Assembly (NCBI GenBank): GCA_030157805.1
Contig: JAOAUB010000068.1
Location: 1-38,574 of the forward strand
Length of the DNA stretch: 38,574 nucleotides
From: Legionellaceae bacterium
GTDB lineage: Bacteria > Pseudomonadota > Gammaproteobacteria > Legionellales > Legionellaceae
Reading direction: 5' to 3'
The number at the start of each line of letters is the position of its first letter. Positions within the stretch are counted from its first letter, which is position 1. The notes under the pieces were generated by a model. The model did not search any database, was not told where the DNA came from, and saw nothing but the letters and a program-made list of their open reading frames with translations. Below, one piece after another: positions 9,188 through 18,092 of this stretch. Made by a program: the position numbers and the translations under genes.

Positions 9188-9637
9188 TTATTTGCTCGAG
9201 ACAACTTGCACTTGTAATTGAGCTACAACTTCACTATGGACATGAATTTGTACTACATAATCACCAACAGAATGAATCCCGCCTTCAGGCATGACAATTT
9301 CACGTTTAGCAACGTCAATTTCACGCGCACCTAACGCTTCTTCTATTTCAACAACCCCTACCGAACCATAAAGCTTGCCTTCATCACTGGCCATCGCAGT
9401 AATAACAAGATTAACATCATTTAATTTTGCTGCTCGTTGTTGGGCATTCGATAATTGTTCTTGCGCCTTTTTTTCAAGCTCTGCACGACGTTGCTCAAAT
9501 AACTCAATATTTTGGGGTGTTGCAAAAACAGCTTTGCTTTGAGGTATTAAATAATTACGAGCATACCCTGCTTTAATATTTACCTTATCCCCTAAATGCC
9601 CTAAATTTCTAACATGTTCTAATAAAATAACTTCCAT
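9188..9637 (-). CDS. rplI: 50S ribosomal protein L9
   Basis: L9 binds 23S rRNA near the base of the L1 stalk and helps maintain reading frame. With the ATG at 9637 the protein has 149 residues and starts [17 protein letters not shown], the canonical N-terminus. The GTG three bases upstream would add one Met and sits too close to the Shine-Dalgarno sequence AGGGG. The N-terminal domain ends near residue 50, the long connecting helix ([12 protein letters not shown] and onward) runs to about 75, and the C-terminal domain follows. It is the last gene of the rpsF operon, 30 bases after the DUF2232 gene. Confidence 0.97.
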   Translation of the reverse strand: MEVILLEHVRNLGHLGDKVNIKAGYARNYLIPQSKAVFATPQNIELFEQRRAELEKKAQEQLSNAQQRAAKLNDVNLVITAMASDEGKLYGSVGVVEIEEALGAREIDVAKREIVMPEGGIHSVGDYVVQIHVHSEVVAQLQVQVVSSK

Positions 9638-9667
9638 CACATTACCCCTATTCTGAATTCACAAAAA

Positions 9668-10582
9668 TCAATCGCTATGAGTATATAAACTCTGGCGCGA
9701 CCTTAAATTAAACACGCTGTCAATCGATCCAAATAATACATAAGCTGGCAGTACAACATACGGTATAATCACTATGGGCAGAAATAAACTAACATAGATA
9801 ACGAGTTTTTTCTTACTGGACAATAAATTAAAAATCAAACTGATTCCCGCCATCATCAGATAAATAAAAAAGACTGGCAAACAAGTTATTGATAATAAAT
9901 TGTGCTGATAAGCCCCGAAAATCGTCAGTAAAAGTAAAACACTACCCATACTATGAGCCCGAAAATTAATTATTTCTTGTTTGAAACCACCGGGATAGTA
10001 CAAAGAAGATTGTATGGACCGAGCCAACATCAATGGTACTATTGCCGATAAAATAACACTAACTACTTTAATTCCAAAAAGATAATGAGCATATTTTAAT
10101 TGCATTGCCGTACGTTGGTGACTAAACAATTGCCCAACCAAATGCTCTTGATCAAAGGCGCTGATGATTTGCAGCAACGCTTGGTATTGATCCAATAAAT
10201 ACTGAGGAAAAAACCAATGTACTCCAAAAATGATGCCCACCGCTACCGACATACAAAAAATTGCGACAGATTGCCAACTCACGGCCCTTCTGAGGACGCA
10301 AGCACAACCATAACACAATAAGTAAGTAGGTACGATAGTATCAAGAGCTTCCGGAAGCCGCCCTATAACTTCAGCGAAACAGATAGAAACCGTAAGGCCT
10401 ACAATCAAGCATCTTATCCCATCAAGCCAATTAGACCTTAATGTTACCAACGCCATGACGGCTAACGATAACCAACCTGTAAAAGGAAACAAAGCCAAAA
10501 AACCTGTCAAAAGCCAAGCATAAACTGGCTTTTGCAGTAAAAAAGAGGCTTGCTTATTAAGGTAATCGCTAGTCTTCATCAT
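9668..10582 (-). CDS. DUF2232-type membrane protein in the S6/S18/L9 operon
   Basis: This integral membrane protein has 304 residues and about eight hydrophobic segments, with short loops and a basic segment SSKKKLV near 255. Its position between rpsR and rplI and its overall pattern match the DUF2232 (YybS-like) membrane proteins found at this spot in many gammaproteobacteria. The function is unknown. The start is one of two adjacent ATG codons (10582 or 10579), 14 bases after the rpsR stop. It is likely cotranscribed with the ribosomal proteins. Confidence 0.75.
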   Translation of the reverse strand: MMKTSDYLNKQASFLLQKPVYAWLLTGFLALFPFTGWLSLAVMALVTLRSNWLDGIRCLIVGLTVSICFAEVIGRLPEALDTIVPTYLLCYGCACVLRRAVSWQSVAIFCMSVAVGIIFGVHWFFPQYLLDQYQALLQIISAFDQEHLVGQLFSHQRTAMQLKYAHYLFGIKVVSVILSAIVPLMLARSIQSSLYYPGGFKQEIINFRAHSMGSVLLLLTIFGAYQHNLLSITCLPVFFIYLMMAGISLIFNLLSSKKKLVIYVSLFLPIVIIPYVVLPAYVLFGSIDSVFNLRSRQSLYTHSD

Positions 10583-10596
10583 TATTGAGCTTGCTG

Positions 10597-10827
10597 TTAT
10601 CGATGACTATCGCAATAAGGTAATAGACCAATAAACCGTGAATGTTTAATTGCAACAGCAAGTTGACGCTGCGTGCTAGCAGAGACACCTGTTATACGTC
10701 TTGGTACAATTTTACCGGTTTCGCTAATGTAATTTTTAAGCAAATTAACATCTTTATAATCAATGTCACATGAATCTTCGCTGTTGTTAAAATGAGACAT
10801 TTTTTTACGTCTAAAATAGGCTGACAT
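10597..10827 (-). CDS. rpsR: 30S ribosomal protein S18
   Basis: S18 binds the platform of the 30S subunit together with S6. The protein has 76 residues, the normal length, with the typical YFRRKK start and the conserved core [20 protein letters not shown] followed by RRITG and [17 protein letters not shown] lies 7 bases before the ATG. It is 9 bases after rpsF and 14 bases before the DUF2232 gene. Confidence 0.98.
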   Translation of the reverse strand: MSAYFRRKKMSHFNNSEDSCDIDYKDVNLLKNYISETGKIVPRRITGVSASTQRQLAVAIKHSRFIGLLPYCDSHR

Positions 10828-10836
10828 GAGAGCTCC

Positions 10837-11178
10837 TTATTGGGTGGAATGATCGCGGGTTTCTTTTTTCATAAAAATTGATTCGGCAGTAATTGCGCTC
10901 TTTGTTTTAAGAATCAAACTGCGTAAAATAGCATCATTAAATTTGAATGCATTTTTAAGTTCATCAAGAGATTCCTGACAACATTCAACATTCATTAAAA
11001 TATAATGTGCTTTATGAAGATCATTGATTGGATACGCCAATTGACGACGGCCACAATCTTCTTTTCGATGAATAACGCCCTGATTTTTAGTGATGATTGA
11101 TTCATAACGCTCAACCATTCCTGGAACTTGCTCACTTTGATCGGGGTGAACAAGAAATACAATTTCATAATGTCTCAT
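10837..11178 (-). CDS. rpsF: 30S ribosomal protein S6
   Basis: S6 pairs with S18 in the 30S platform. The protein has 113 residues with the typical N-terminus [19 protein letters not shown], the block [19 protein letters not shown] and the helix [13 protein letters not shown]. The C-terminal tail is Glu/Lys/Thr-rich, as in many S6 proteins. AAGGAA lies about 8 bases before the ATG. It is the first gene of the rpsF-rpsR-DUF2232-rplI operon. In many bacteria an S6:S18-binding leader regulates this operon; I could not recognise that motif upstream. Confidence 0.97.
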   Translation of the reverse strand: MRHYEIVFLVHPDQSEQVPGMVERYESIITKNQGVIHRKEDCGRRQLAYPINDLHKAHYILMNVECCQESLDELKNAFKFNDAILRSLILKTKSAITAESIFMKKETRDHSTQ

Positions 11179-11553
11179 GATATAGTTCCTTATGGGTTAT
11201 TCCAATTTTGTTTCTGATTAAAGATTCAGAAAAAATTACAAAATTAGAGGAGCATTCACTTAATAAAAAGTTAACTCATTAAATGAAGGCAAGGGTTTTT
11301 AGCTTTGTAAAGACGAAATGCCCACAATTGCAACATGTTCAATTCACAAAGGTATAAAAAACGCTCGATTTTAACCGATCCTACCACGCATAGCAAATAG
11401 TAAAATTACCGAATGACCCGAGCGCGGATTACATCACATTGAAAAGTAACCCAAATCGTGGCGATCAACATGGCAAAGGCATACAAGGTGGTTATCAGCG
11501 GCAAAATTTGAAATTGCACTTTTAGCGAAACAACTATCAATGGATTATTAACG
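11179..11553. other. Divergent intergenic region between rpsF and the DprE1-like gene
   Basis: This 375-base region must hold the promoters of both flanking operons. I see no convincing gene or tRNA. A short inverted repeat at 11211-11232 (TTTCTGA and TCAGAAA arms) lies in the expected rpsF leader. No clear sigma-70 pair stands out on either strand. An autoregulatory S6:S18 leader could lie here but would need covariance modelling. Confidence 0.5.
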
Positions 11554-12858
11554 ATGCGTCATCAATTGAAAAACTTATCTAATTTTACTCAAGCAATTCA
11601 TCGTCAATCTCCTTGTTTTAGACCGGAGAACGAATACCAACTAGCAACAATTTCAACCGAGCAATCGATGCAACAACCCCTAGCACGTGGTGCCGGATTA
11701 AGTTACAGCGATTGTTGTTTAAATAAAGATAAACCCATTATTGATTGCACTCGCTTGAACCATTTTATATCGTTTGACGAAACGAGTGGCTTATTAGTCT
11801 GTCAGCCCGGAATTACATTTTCTGAACTGTTCGAGATCCATCCTGATTTTATTCCTCCTGTAATCCCAGGAACTCTAAAAGCAACACTCGGCGGTGGTAT
11901 TGCCAATGATGTCCATGGCAAAAATAATAGCCGCGCAGGCACGTTGGGTCATCACATTGAATGGCTTGAATTGCAATTGCAAAATAGCGTGATTTATTGC
12001 AGTCGCACTGAAAACGAGGATCTTTTTTTCGCGACCCTGGGTGGTCTAGGACTAACAGGCATCATCAAACGCTTAGCAATCAACTTAAAAAAAGCATCTC
12101 AAGCTGTTCATGTTTCAAAACAACGAATCATGACATGGGAGAAATTATTTCGAGCAATGAGCGAAGAACACCAACACCATGATTATCAAGTGGCCTGGCT
12201 TGATCTTTTAAATGAATCACAACAATCCGTGTTATCCCAAGCCAATCATGACGACTCACCACACACTATCACAACATCTAAACCATTTACCTTGCCCAGA
12301 TTGCCATTTCGATTTATTAGCCGATTGAGTATGAAACAATTTAATCGAATTTATTTTCATGCGGCGCAACAAACAACCCCGCAGATAGTATCACTTAGCC
12401 AATTTAATAATCCATTAGACAGAATCAATCATTGGAATCGTTTATATGGAAAACAAGGATTAGTTCAGTTTCAGGCTGTTTTTGCTCGCGCGAAAGCGGA
12501 TGAAACGCTGTATGAGTTACTGAAAATGATTACTGCCCATGGTGCAACTCCGACATTAGCTGTATTAAAATACTTTAACTTAAAAGGAGCTGGACTGTTA
12601 TCTTTTGTAGAGCCAGGGTTTACTGTCGCAATTGACTTTATTCACAATGAAAATGCAGCCAAGACAATTCAACGAATGAATGAAAAAATCACCTCGATCG
12701 GGGGAAAAATTTATCTGGGAAAAGATTTGTTTTTAACCGCTCAACAGTTCCAAAAGCAATACACCGAACATGCTCTTTTTAATGAGGTACTCAACAAATA
12801 TCACTGCAACGCTCAATCGGATCTGAGCCGCCGTTTAATGATCAAAGGAAATTCATGA
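11554..12858 (+). CDS. DprE1-like decaprenylphosphoryl-ribose 2'-oxidase family flavoprotein
   Basis: The 434-residue FAD oxidoreductase has the PP-loop FAD fold: LARGAGLSYSD at 43-52, PPVIPGT at 101-107, and GGGIANDVHGKNN at 113-125. Next come FATLGGLGLTGIIKR, FNNPLDRINHWNRLYG and a C-terminal substrate-binding part. These blocks follow mycobacterial DprE1 along the whole length. His121 and Lys390 (YLGKD) match DprE1 His132 and Lys418. The residue aligned with DprE1 Cys387 is Ala359 (PGFTVAIDF). By family the enzyme oxidises the 2'-OH of polyprenyl-phospho-ribose to a keto intermediate. It overlaps the partner reductase by 4 bp, which strongly supports the DprE1/DprE2 assignment over a gulonolactone oxidase. 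No UbiA-type phosphoribosyl transferase gene is nearby. Confidence 0.82.
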   Translation: MRHQLKNLSNFTQAIHRQSPCFRPENEYQLATISTEQSMQQPLARGAGLSYSDCCLNKDKPIIDCTRLNHFISFDETSGLLVCQPGITFSELFEIHPDFIPPVIPGTLKATLGGGIANDVHGKNNSRAGTLGHHIEWLELQLQNSVIYCSRTENEDLFFATLGGLGLTGIIKRLAINLKKASQAVHVSKQRIMTWEKLFRAMSEEHQHHDYQVAWLDLLNESQQSVLSQANHDDSPHTITTSKPFTLPRLPFRFISRLSMKQFNRIYFHAAQQTTPQIVSLSQFNNPLDRINHWNRLYGKQGLVQFQAVFARAKADETLYELLKMITAHGATPTLAVLKYFNLKGAGLLSFVEPGFTVAIDFIHNENAAKTIQRMNEKITSIGGKIYLGKDLFLTAQQFQKQYTEHALFNEVLNKYHCNAQSDLSRRLMIKGNS

Positions 12859-13574
12859 ACATAAAAACTTGGTTAATTACTGGTGCAACCTCGATCATTG
12901 CCCAGGAGTTTGCACGTCTTGCGGCGAAATCGGGATGCAATTTACTTTTGCTTGCTCGCAATGCAGATGAACTTGCCATCATTGCTAGCGATTTACAGCT
13001 GCGTTATCAAATTCAATGCACTGTTGTTGTGATTGATTTTTCAGAAAATATCAACTCAAAAATTCATGATTTAATGTTAGAAGATCATGAATTATCTGTA
13101 TTTATTGCTCATAGTCTCACTATGGACAATCAAAATTTAACGCCGGAAAAAATTAACGCCCTTATTCAAACTAATATCACAAGCACCGTGCAACTTATTC
13201 ACGCTTATTTCTCAAAAAAACAAACTACTCATGAGTTGATTTTTTTAAGTTCAGTCGCAGGATGTCGCGGACGTGCTAAAAATAGTCTTTACGGTGCTAG
13301 CAAAAAGGCCATAGAAGTCTATCTGGAAGGATTACAACAGCATGCCAAACCCCATGAGCACATTACCATTGCACGACTTGGATTTATTGACACCCCTCAA
13401 ACGTATGGGCTTCCTGGGGTCTTCTACGCTTCGCCGCCTAAATCTTGTGCCAAAGCCTGTTGGCAAGCTTGTGTTCAAAAAAAACGTATGATTTATCATC
13501 CCTTTTTCTGGAAATACATCATGGAGATTATTAAACAATTGCCTTTTATCCTTTATCAAAGACTCAAGGTTTAG
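12855..13574 (+). CDS. DprE2-like short-chain reductase
   Basis: This 239-residue short-chain dehydrogenase would reduce the 2'-keto intermediate to polyprenyl-phospho-arabinose with NAD(P)H. The nucleotide-binding turn is TGATSIIAQ at 9-17, with Ala16 where most SDRs have Gly. The catalytic set is Ser132/Ser133, Tyr146 and Lys150 (YGASK). The C-terminus FFWKYIMEIIKQLPFILYQR resembles the membrane-facing end of mycobacterial DprE2 (FRYVM, HIP, IFRKLP pattern). The ATG overlaps the DprE1-like stop as ATGA, so the two are translationally coupled. The pair probably acts at the inner membrane. General SDR chemistry on another substrate cannot be excluded from sequence alone. Confidence 0.8.
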   Translation: MNIKTWLITGATSIIAQEFARLAAKSGCNLLLLARNADELAIIASDLQLRYQIQCTVVVIDFSENINSKIHDLMLEDHELSVFIAHSLTMDNQNLTPEKINALIQTNITSTVQLIHAYFSKKQTTHELIFLSSVAGCRGRAKNSLYGASKKAIEVYLEGLQQHAKPHEHITIARLGFIDTPQTYGLPGVFYASPPKSCAKACWQACVQKKRMIYHPFFWKYIMEIIKQLPFILYQRLKV

Positions 13575-13589
13575 AGGGATAATTTTGAA

Positions 13590-13632
13590 TAAAAAAATGC
13601 CTCACCCACGCTAAAGAACGCATCGGGTGAGG
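13590..13632 (-). terminator. Intrinsic terminator of alaS
   Basis: The arms CCTCACCC (13600-13607) and GGGTGAGG (13625-13632) form a perfect 8-bp GC-rich stem. On the minus strand the stem is followed at once by CATTTTTTTA, a good U-tract. It lies just past the alaS stop at 13646. On the plus strand no U-tract follows, so it would serve the DprE2-like gene only weakly. Confidence 0.85.
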
Positions 13633-13645
13633 AAACATCTTATAC

Positions 13646-16255
13646 TTACTTCCTTTCTTCGATCCACGCTTTAATTTGCAGCAGACGACTATCCAAGTCG
13701 GCAGGCACTACACCGCCGCCCTGCGCCATATCATCACGACCACCGCCCTTGCCGCATAGGTGTTTCACTAAAGTTCCAGCATTAGGAACCTGGCCAACAA
13801 TCGACTTGCTCACTCCGGCAATCACTTGCATTTTATCTGCCTCAATCGCATAGAGTATAATCACCACTTGATCAAGCCTAGATTTGAGCTGATCCAAAGT
13901 TGTTCGCAAAGTCTGACCATCCGCCCCTGGCAAATTCTTAATCAATAAATTAATGCCGTTAATTTCAACAAGCTCATCCAACAAATCTCCACTCGATTGA
14001 GACGCAAGCTTTTCTTTTAGCTTAAACAGTGTTTTTTCTTGTTGTTTCATGGTGTTAGTAAAATGAATTAATTTTTCTGCTACTTGCGATGGTGTTGATT
14101 TCAACAAGTCTGCGGCTTTGGTTAGGACGGACAGCTGCTCATGAATCCACGTTAATGCATAGGCCCCCGTCATGATCTCAATACGGCGAATACCACTTGA
14201 AACACCGTATTCTGCAATAATTTTAAAAATACCAATATCGCCGGTTCTTCGTGCATGCGTACCACCGCATAATTCCTTAGAAAAATCACCCAAAGTCAAC
14301 ACACGAACTTTATCAGCGTATTTTTCACCAAACAGAGCCTCTGCACCGCTTGATTTTGCCTCATCAATCGCCATGACTTGCGTCACAACCTCATCATTAG
14401 CACGAATACGATCATTAACTAAACTTTCCAAAGCTTGAATCTGTTCATGAGTCAACGGCTTGTTATGAGAAAAATCAAATCGTGCACGCTCAGCATCAAC
14501 TAAAGAGCCTTTTTGTTGAACATGAGGGCCTACGATCTGTTTCAAAGCAGCATGCAGTAAGTGAGTTGCAGTATGATTAAGACGAATCGCAGCGCGTCGC
14601 GAGGCATCTACGCGCGCTTCGACCACGTCTCCCACGTGCAAAGAACCATTCAACAACTCACCAAAATGAGCAATGGCATGACCTAGTTTTTGAGTATCAT
14701 CAACACGAAAAATAGCGCCTGACACTGAAGTCAACAGTCCTTGATCGCCGACCTGCCCACCGCTTTCTGCATAAAAAGGCGTGTCCAAAAGAACAACCAC
14801 ACCTCGATGACCTGAAATTAATTTGTCTATTTTTTGAGAGTTAAACAGCAAGACCGAAACGCTCGACGTCATTAACTCCACTTCGTAGCCATGAAATACC
14901 GATGATTCCGTCAAATCCGCCGTTGAGTAATCCACTGCAAACTGATTGTTTGACTGCGATAACGTCCGTTGCTGCTGCATGCAAAATTCAAAGCCTTCCA
15001 AATCCACGTGCAATTGATGTTCGCGGGCAATGTCTTGCGTGAGATCCAAAGGAAACCCATACGTGTCATACAACTTAAACGCCACATGCCCTTCAATACG
15101 GTCCGTTGTCATACCCCGAAGATACTCTTGCAATAAAGTTAAACCATGATCTAAGGTACGAGAAAACTGATTTTCTTCTTGCGTCAACACCTGTTCAATC
15201 ACGTCTCGCTGCTCTTTCAAAACCGGATACGCATCCCCCATCACGTCAATTAACGGCGTCACAAGACGAGCAAGAAACGGCGTTCGTAGACCTAATTTAC
15301 TACCATGCCGAATAGCGCGGCGCATAATACGGCGCAACACGTAAGAACGTCCGTCATTTCCAGGTAATACGCCATCCGTAATCAGAAATGAGCACGATCG
15401 AATATGATCAGCAATCACTTTTAAGGAGGGGTTTTTAGGATCAACGCCGACCGTTAATTGGATGATGGCCTGTATCACATGATGAAACAAATCAATCTCA
15501 TAATTATTATGAACGCCCTGCACCACAGCTGTAATTCGCTCCAAACCCATTCCGGTATCAACAGAGGGTTTTGGCAATGGGTGTAAGTTCCCCTGTTTAT
15601 CACGATTAAATTGCATGAAGACCAAATTCCATATCTCAATATAACGATCAGCCTCTGCGCCCACTGAACCTGGCGGGCCGCCTGGAACTTCTGGACCATG
15701 ATCATAAAAAATTTCCGTGCAGGGCCCACAAGGCCCCGTGTCACCCATCGACCAAAAATTGTCTTTTTCACCGCATCGAGAAAAACGGTCAGATGAGATA
15801 CCTACTTCCGTCAACCATATTTCCGCCGCTTCATCGTCGTCTTCATAGACGGTGACCCATAAACGTTCAGGAGGTAAGTTCAAAACACCCGTTAAAAATT
15901 TCCAAGCATAAAAAATAGCATCGCGTTTAAAATAATCGCCAAAACTAAAGTTACCTAACATTTCAAAAAAAGTATGGTGGCGTGCGGTATAACCCACATT
16001 CTCAAGGTCATTATGTTTGCCGCCTGCACGCACACAACGTTGAGACGTCACAGCGCGCGTATAAGGACGTTCTTCTTGCCCTAAAAAAACATCTTTAAAT
16101 TGAACCATGCCAGCATTGGTAAATAATAAAGTAGGATCATTCGTAGGCACCAAAGAACTTGAAGGAAGCTCTTGATGACCTAATGCTGAAAAATAATCTA
16201 AAAATGCTTGTCGAATATCAGAACTGCTTAAGAAATTGTTCGAGTTTTTTTTCAT
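13646..16255 (-). CDS. alaS: Alanyl-tRNA synthetase
   Basis: AlaRS charges tRNA-Ala and edits mischarged Ser and Gly. The 869 residues match the bacterial length. The class II core runs from about 12 to 260, with motif 2 around HHTFFEMLGNFSFGDYF (93-109) and motif 3 near DTGMGLERI. The editing domain carries the zinc ligands His561 and His565 (HTATH) and Cys663 and His667 (CGGTH). The C-terminal domain ends with GKGGGRDDMAQGGG. The start ATG at 16255 has no strong Shine-Dalgarno sequence. Unlike many gammaproteobacteria, recA and recX are not adjacent. It ends in a clear terminator. Confidence 0.98.
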   Translation of the reverse strand: MKKNSNNFLSSSDIRQAFLDYFSALGHQELPSSSLVPTNDPTLLFTNAGMVQFKDVFLGQEERPYTRAVTSQRCVRAGGKHNDLENVGYTARHHTFFEMLGNFSFGDYFKRDAIFYAWKFLTGVLNLPPERLWVTVYEDDDEAAEIWLTEVGISSDRFSRCGEKDNFWSMGDTGPCGPCTEIFYDHGPEVPGGPPGSVGAEADRYIEIWNLVFMQFNRDKQGNLHPLPKPSVDTGMGLERITAVVQGVHNNYEIDLFHHVIQAIIQLTVGVDPKNPSLKVIADHIRSCSFLITDGVLPGNDGRSYVLRRIMRRAIRHGSKLGLRTPFLARLVTPLIDVMGDAYPVLKEQRDVIEQVLTQEENQFSRTLDHGLTLLQEYLRGMTTDRIEGHVAFKLYDTYGFPLDLTQDIAREHQLHVDLEGFEFCMQQQRTLSQSNNQFAVDYSTADLTESSVFHGYEVELMTSSVSVLLFNSQKIDKLISGHRGVVVLLDTPFYAESGGQVGDQGLLTSVSGAIFRVDDTQKLGHAIAHFGELLNGSLHVGDVVEARVDASRRAAIRLNHTATHLLHAALKQIVGPHVQQKGSLVDAERARFDFSHNKPLTHEQIQALESLVNDRIRANDEVVTQVMAIDEAKSSGAEALFGEKYADKVRVLTLGDFSKELCGGTHARRTGDIGIFKIIAEYGVSSGIRRIEIMTGAYALTWIHEQLSVLTKAADLLKSTPSQVAEKLIHFTNTMKQQEKTLFKLKEKLASQSSGDLLDELVEINGINLLIKNLPGADGQTLRTTLDQLKSRLDQVVIILYAIEADKMQVIAGVSKSIVGQVPNAGTLVKHLCGKGGGRDDMAQGGGVVPADLDSRLLQIKAWIEERK

Positions 16256-16312
16256 GCGTCAATTCAGCCAAGTTATTAAGTTCTGTTAATAATTACTCTA
16301 TAAGGCCTACAT

Positions 16313-16340
16313 ACCGTATCTTGAGAAAATAAAATGTCAA
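16313..16340 (-). promoter_or_regulatory. Possible alaS promoter
   Basis: On the minus strand a perfect TTGACA (16335-16340) is followed after 16 bases by TACGGT (16313-16318), a poor -10. This would give a leader of about 50 nt before the alaS start. Confidence 0.4.
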
Positions 16341-16449
16341 CAGGCCCTATTTATAATTTAATTAAACATGATAGAGATGAAGTCTGAATGTTAACAAATC
16401 CATATAAAAAATCGAGGCATTAATCACTTGAAGCAGCTACTTTTTTTCT

Positions 16450-17289
16450 TTGGATAATGTTAGCATTTCAAATAGTATTCACACCTCTTCTGATAGTTAC
16501 TCTAATGGAACACGTTATGGTAATCTTAAAACCATGATCTCAACTATTTTAAAAAAAACCGGAAAAAAAACATATCAACTTGTTGAGACGTTTTTCTTTT
16601 TTTTTGAATTTCTTGGCGCATTAATCTCACAGCTTCTACGTCATGGCAACAAAGTGACTTGGCGTAAAATGATTGTCGCGAACTTGCATTTTGGGACATC
16701 GATAGTTATACCCCTAATTCTTATTAGCATGCTCATTGGTATCGCTCTTACTGTCAGCGTCCATCTGACGCTGGCCCGTTTTCATCTTCAACAACAAGCC
16801 ATGGTCATCGTTCAAACGGCCATGCTGCGCGATATCGCGCCACTCCCTATCGGCTTTGTACTTTGCGTTCACTGCGGTTTAAATCTTATTGAAAAAGATC
16901 ACCCAAGCTTACATCAAGAACCTAAAATTATATTATGGGAAACAATTATACCCTTATTTGCCGGAATTAATATTGCAGCATTACTGCTTTACTCTTACGT
17001 GTTCACTTCTTTTTTATTCAGCGCCTACATCTCTTCTTATTTTATTTTAGAAAGTAACACTGATGAGTATTTACTCAATTTAAGCCAATTAATCAACCCC
17101 TGCCAGGCTATAGAGTCAATAGTAAAAACATTAAGTTACGCAACAACCGCCTGCCTCGTTGCCGGGTATTATTATTATGCAGTCGCAAGCGAGATAATCC
17201 CAACTCGCAAAGCAGTCTCAAGAATCATTACACGCAGCCTGTTTTGGTTGCTTTTACTAAGTGTTGCATTGAAGTTATTTATTCCGTAA
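16450..17289 (+). CDS. Divergent MlaE-family ABC permease
   Basis: The protein has up to 279 residues and about five membrane helices. It aligns by pattern with MlaE permeases: an amphipathic N-terminal helix rich in Phe (ETFFFFFEFLGALI, 47-60), the block LRDIAP in place of LRELGP, and a C-terminus IIPTRKAVSRIITRSLF corresponding to the family's GVGRATTRAVV. The usual cytoplasmic coupling helix (AGRxGxxxxAElGxMxxxEQ) is missing and the loop is about nine residues shorter. The start is uncertain: TTG at 16450 has a weak ribosome binding site, and ATG at 16534 would give 251 residues. The MCE and lipoprotein genes follow within 45 bases, but the ATPase gene normally present in such operons is absent. 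It probably belongs to an inter-membrane lipid transport system. Confidence 0.75.
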   Translation: MDNVSISNSIHTSSDSYSNGTRYGNLKTMISTILKKTGKKTYQLVETFFFFFEFLGALISQLLRHGNKVTWRKMIVANLHFGTSIVIPLILISMLIGIALTVSVHLTLARFHLQQQAMVIVQTAMLRDIAPLPIGFVLCVHCGLNLIEKDHPSLHQEPKIILWETIIPLFAGINIAALLLYSYVFTSFLFSAYISSYFILESNTDEYLLNLSQLINPCQAIESIVKTLSYATTACLVAGYYYYAVASEIIPTRKAVSRIITRSLFWLLLLSVALKLFIP

Positions 17290-17333
17290 CTACAGCACGT
17301 TAACCCCAGGGGAAATAAAGGTGAAACTACGTT

Positions 17334-18092
17334 ATGACTGAACAGCAACGACCGTATAAAACCATTGGTTTTTTTGTTTTTGGCGCTTTGATTTTATCAC
17401 TATTAACCGCCTATCTGTTTTTTGGCCGCTACTTACAGGGCCGAGTTGAAACTTATGCGATGTTATTTAATGGTTCACTCACGGGGCTTGATATTACCTC
17501 CCCTATTACTTACCGAGGCGTGAAGGTTGGGGAAGTCAGTCGCATTGAATTAACCGCCGCCAAAACTAAATCAAAAATTTCAATTCCTGTTTATGTTGAA
17601 TTTTTCATTGAAAAATCGTTTGTACAAAAAGACAATCCCATTGAGATCTTAATTGAAAACGGCATTGTTGCGACAATTTCAGCACCTAATATTTTTACAG
17701 GAACAGCAAGCATTCAATTAGTCCCAGGAAAATCAAAAAAAATACAGTCTCTATCAAAGACTTTCCATGGTTACGCTATGTTTCCTACTCAAAGCGCCAC
17801 AGAAGAGGATGAAATTAATCTAAACGATACGTTACAAACCGCCCATAAAGCCTTTGAGAATATCAGTAAGTTTGTGACGTCAAAAGAATTTAAAGAAACA
17901 CTTTTAACCATCAAAGACACCTCCGACAGCATTGACAAACTCGCCACGACGCTTGATAACCAAGTACCCGGCGTATTACTCTATTTCAGTGATGGTTTAA
18001 GAGAATTTTCAAGAGCCGCTTATTCAGCAAGAAGTTTAACTGACTATTTGGCTCGCCACCCAGAAGCATTATTGCGCGGAAAAAAAATATGA
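17334..18092 (+). CDS. MCE-domain (MlaD-like) inner-membrane protein
   Basis: This 252-residue substrate-binding protein belongs to a lipid transport system. One N-terminal transmembrane helix (about 10-30) anchors it in the inner membrane. A single MCE domain follows at about 38-120, with the signature ITYRGVKVGEVSRIEL and the later ENGIVATISAPNIFTGTASI. From about 155 to 240 there is a mostly helical tail with ENISKFV and SDSIDKLATTLDNQVPG, which could line a channel toward the outer membrane as in other MCE proteins. The stop overlaps the lipoprotein start by 4 bp. AAGG lies about 11 bases before the ATG. Confidence 0.9.
   Translation: MTEQQRPYKTIGFFVFGALILSLLTAYLFFGRYLQGRVETYAMLFNGSLTGLDITSPITYRGVKVGEVSRIELTAAKTKSKISIPVYVEFFIEKSFVQKDNPIEILIENGIVATISAPNIFTGTASIQLVPGKSKKIQSLSKTFHGYAMFPTQSATEEDEINLNDTLQTAHKAFENISKFVTSKEFKETLLTIKDTSDSIDKLATTLDNQVPGVLLYFSDGLREFSRAAYSARSLTDYLARHPEALLRGKKI

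Noticed and set aside
11340-11460. A tRNA-like stretch between rpsF and the DprE1-like gene
   Set aside because: No consistent T-arm, anticodon arm and acceptor stem could be paired; only short chance matches to the T-loop were seen.
11554-12858. L-gulonolactone or D-arabinono-lactone oxidase as the identity of the flavoprotein
   Set aside because: The FAD motifs fit both, but the full-length block pattern and the coupled DprE2-like reductase favour the DprE1 family.
13646-16255. Several long open frames on both strands inside alaS
   Set aside because: They lie within a complete, well-conserved AlaRS gene and encode no recognisable motif.
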